Shown here piece by piece: positions 58,301 to 59,838 of a stretch of DNA of 59,838 bases (within the stretch, counting starts at the first letter, position 1; each line of letters begins with the position of its first letter). A program made the position numbers and the translations under genes. Under the pieces are notes generated by a model. It was not told the origin of the DNA. It made no database searches and saw nothing but the letters and a program-made list of their open reading frames with translations. The stretch is from Mycosynbacter sp964593465 (GTDB taxonomy: Bacteria; Patescibacteriota; Saccharimonadia; Saccharimonadales; Saccharimonadaceae), in the NCBI GenBank assembly GCA_964593465.1, contig CAZQJY010000007.1, forward strand, positions 1 to 59,838, written 5' to 3'.

Positions 58301-59102
58301 GTGAACTTCCTTTTATCATTTTGCGATATGAACTAAGTATAGGGGTATCATCAGGATTAGCAGTGGTGGATTCGATGTCTATGCGAACAGCGCCTGCGCC
58401 TGCGACTGCAGTAGTAGCTGTATCTATATTTGCATTGTGCACATCGGCTATGGCTGTGTTGCTGGTAGGTTCTGCGAAATATTGTACACTGAAACGCCTT
58501 ATGTTTGTAGCGACTACTACGTCTTTTGCGGTGCAGTTGGTATTGGCCGGTGTACCTGGCGTAGTACAGGTTTGTTGCTGAGCGATTGTTTGACCAGGAC
58601 AATACGGAGATGATGGTGCACTGGCAGGCTCACGCAAGAGTCGACGGTACAAAGTGTTGTCTTTTACGAAGTAAATAATATTGTTGGTGACTGGTGCTTG
58701 ACCAACAGGACAGCCCGCACCAGCGTGCTGATCAAAGTAGACAATTCTTCTCGCGCTGTCTTGAGGTGCGGCAGTAGTAGCATAGGTGCGGAGGATTAGG
58801 ATGCGTGAATCCTCGCCCGTACCGATAGCGCGCCAGCCATTTGCACCGAGGGGTGACTCGGCGGAGCTCGCATCTGTAAGTGTGGGTGTAGCCAAGAACG
58901 CTGTTGTAAGTGGCATGTCTGCTTGGATATCTGATAAGGTGTCTTGGTTGTTGCGGATTTGTTCGGTGGCACGGATGGTTTGCGAGCCGTTGCTGGCAAG
59001 ATTGACAAGTATGCCAATGATACCAGTCATGAGGACAGTTGCAATGGTGATAGCAACAAGTAGTTCTGGCACTGTGAAGCCTCGTTGATTGCTAGAATAC
59101 AT
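58290..59102 (-). CDS. Minor pilin, PilW-like
   Basis: 270 residues. Leader MYSSNQRG before FTVPELLVAITIATVLMTG: a prepilin cleavage site with Glu at +5. The large head (GEDSRILILRTYATT, IIYFVKDNTLYRR, a Cys-rich CPGQTIAQQQTC segment) resembles PilW/PulJ-type minor pilins, which have long heads. A longer in-frame start exists, but the ATG at 59102 gives a typical leader and overlaps the preceding gene's stop by 11 nt. Middle gene of a three-gene minor-pilin operon. Confidence 0.88.
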   Translation of the reverse strand: MYSSNQRGFTVPELLVAITIATVLMTGIIGILVNLASNGSQTIRATEQIRNNQDTLSDIQADMPLTTAFLATPTLTDASSAESPLGANGWRAIGTGEDSRILILRTYATTAAPQDSARRIVYFDQHAGAGCPVGQAPVTNNIIYFVKDNTLYRRLLREPASAPSSPYCPGQTIAQQQTCTTPGTPANTNCTAKDVVVATNIRRFSVQYFAEPTSNTAIADVHNANIDTATTAVAGAGAVRIDIESTTANPDDTPILSSYRKMIKGSSRAL

Positions 59103-59649
59103 AGGTTGAGTACTCCACTGAATTGGTCTGTGCATCGCCAAATACATAGTCTACTCGAGAGTTGACCTTGATGGGGACGTCATCGCCAGCACCGCATCCC
59201 TGAGGCCAGTAGGCGCGGACGGTCTGGGTGACAGTCCCGAGATTGCCGGGGTCAGGCTCGGTAATGCTGACAATGGGTGCGCCACCTGCGGTCTTGACGC
59301 CAATGATAGCAGTGCCAGGTGCATCGGCTCTGATGGCTAGGTTGTTGAAGCTGTTTGTGCTAGTGCCAGTAGTGTCACAGCGTGGACTGCTATTGCCGCA
59401 TTCTCGTGTATCGGCGGTACCTATGGCGGCACAGGCGGCAGTTTTTACAGATGCGGCTGTCGGAAATTTGGCGAGATTTGATTTGGCGATGTCGTTGGCA
59501 GTGGATTGGCGAATAAGAGATAGCTGTTGGGCATTTGTTGCGCGGTACATCTGTATAAAGAATGTGAGAAAAATACCAGCAAGCGCAACAGTCACGAGCA
59601 TTTCAACAATCGTGAACCCAGCAGTGTGATGCATCTCAACCCTTTTCAT
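59092..59649 (-). CDS. Minor pilin, PilV/GspI-like
   Basis: 185 residues. Leader MKRVEMHHTAG before FTIVEMLVTVALAGIFLTF (Glu at +5), then a small head with Cys-rich segment CAAIGTADTREC. Likely a minor pilin of the tip complex together with the next two genes. The ATG at 59649 is 13 nt after TACAAT (complement of 59663-59668, with TGC before it); a longer frame would start upstream of that promoter. First gene of the operon; its stop overlaps the next gene by 11 nt. Confidence 0.88.
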   Translation of the reverse strand: MKRVEMHHTAGFTIVEMLVTVALAGIFLTFFIQMYRATNAQQLSLIRQSTANDIAKSNLAKFPTAASVKTAACAAIGTADTRECGNSSPRCDTTGTSTNSFNNLAIRADAPGTAIIGVKTAGGAPIVSITEPDPGNLGTVTQTVRAYWPQGCGAGDDVPIKVNSRVDYVFGDAQTNSVEYSTYVF

Positions 59650-59809
59650 AACGTTTATGGATATTGTAGCAGATATAGGGGGCGAAAGTATAGATGTTTT
59701 TTGTATGTTTTGTCGCAGCGGACGCTTGATTTTTTGACGTATAACTGGTAAGATGTGATGAGTTGTGAGCATGGTATAACAAATATGTGTACCTTTCGCA
59801 GATTAGTAC

Positions 59810-59838
59810 GGGCCAGTAGCTCAGCTGGTTAGAGCACC
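59810..59838 (+). tRNA. tRNA, 5' part only (window edge)
   Basis: GGGCCAGTAGCTCAGCTGG and the following TTAGAGCACC give the acceptor 5' strand and a complete D-arm of a tRNA; the anticodon is outside the window. The sequence resembles an isoleucine (GAT) tRNA but the identity cannot be proven. TATAAC at 59775-59780 is a possible promoter. No upstream copy of the tRNA 5' end, unlike tRNA-Lys and tRNA-His. Confidence 0.75.

Noticed and set aside
1..59838. Alternative genetic code (UGA as Gly), as in Absconditabacteria/Gracilibacteria
   Set aside because: yebC and the 86-residue protein end naturally at TGA, and conserved genes have no in-frame TGA.

Overview
The window looks like a piece of a Candidatus Saccharibacteria (TM7, Patescibacteria/CPR) chromosome. 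This is inference. It rests on two VirB6/TrbL-like membrane proteins, a dispersed type IV pilus gene set with several pilins, a MurT-GatD pair, an LPXTG surface protein, repeat-rich exported proteins and many lineage-specific membrane proteins. TGA is used as a normal stop, so the UGA-recoding CPR groups are excluded. The contig is a draft: a run of 100 N lies at 54828-54927. No rRNA, CRISPR array, insertion sequence or prophage was seen.

Layout. 1-3.6 kb: dnaK (5' end missing), a membrane-anchored protein, and dnaJ behind a CIRCE operator. 3.8-8.1 kb: a first VirB6-like protein, two tiny SD/terminator cassettes, a DUF192 protein and a membrane partner. 8.1-8.4 kb: tRNA-Lys with an unusual leader. 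8.5-14 kb: LPXTG repeat protein, comEC, yebC and a lamin-tail/Cys-repeat surface protein. 14-22.8 kb: ruvC, a class A PBP, ruvA, ruvB, a PH-domain protein, a pilin-like gene, then recA-nudix-recX. 22.7-29 kb: the reverse-strand pilus assembly operon pilB-C-M-N-O plus two small genes. 29-32 kb: tsaE, tsaB, RNase Y, Nudix. 32-37 kb: LysM-CHAP hydrolase, tRNA-Pro, OpgC-like acyltransferase, Bcp peroxiredoxin, gatD-murT. 37-44.5 kb: an operon with a small membrane protein, a membrane-anchored Clp-type double AAA+ ATPase, a second VirB6-like protein and a large single-pass exported protein. 44.5-48.3 kb: membrane proteins, tRNA-Gly, cupin and a frameshifted gene. 48.3-54.3 kb: tRNA-His (with the same kind of leader as tRNA-Lys), tRNA-Arg(TCT), an HTH-MurA fusion, glyA, two near-identical major pilin genes, murB, tRNA-Arg(TCG). 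54.3-59.7 kb: a minor-pilin operon ending in a very long protein with a pilin-like N-terminus and at least 14 RCC1-type repeats.

Many genes work at the cell surface: pili, a likely pilus-tip propeller adhesin, peptidoglycan synthesis and remodelling (MurA, MurB, MurT/GatD, PBP, CHAP) and a VirB6-containing envelope complex. That fits an epibiont attaching to and exchanging material with a host cell, although host interaction itself is not shown by the sequence.

The most unusual signals are: (i) two tRNA genes (Lys, His) each preceded, within the same predicted transcript, by a copy of the tRNA's own first 18-19 nt, a conserved mini-hairpin and a segment antisense to the tRNA D-arm; (ii) the PilX-like/RCC1 fusion operon; (iii) the Clp-VirB6 operon, whose ATPase has a degenerate Walker B in its first AAA+ domain; (iv) an HTH-MurA fusion with an inverted repeat in its own promoter; (v) a perfect 11-9-11 inverted repeat in the recA promoter; and (vi) at least 19 genes whose -10 box ends only 6-9 nt before the start codon, implying widespread leaderless transcription. 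I used that last pattern to choose several start codons.
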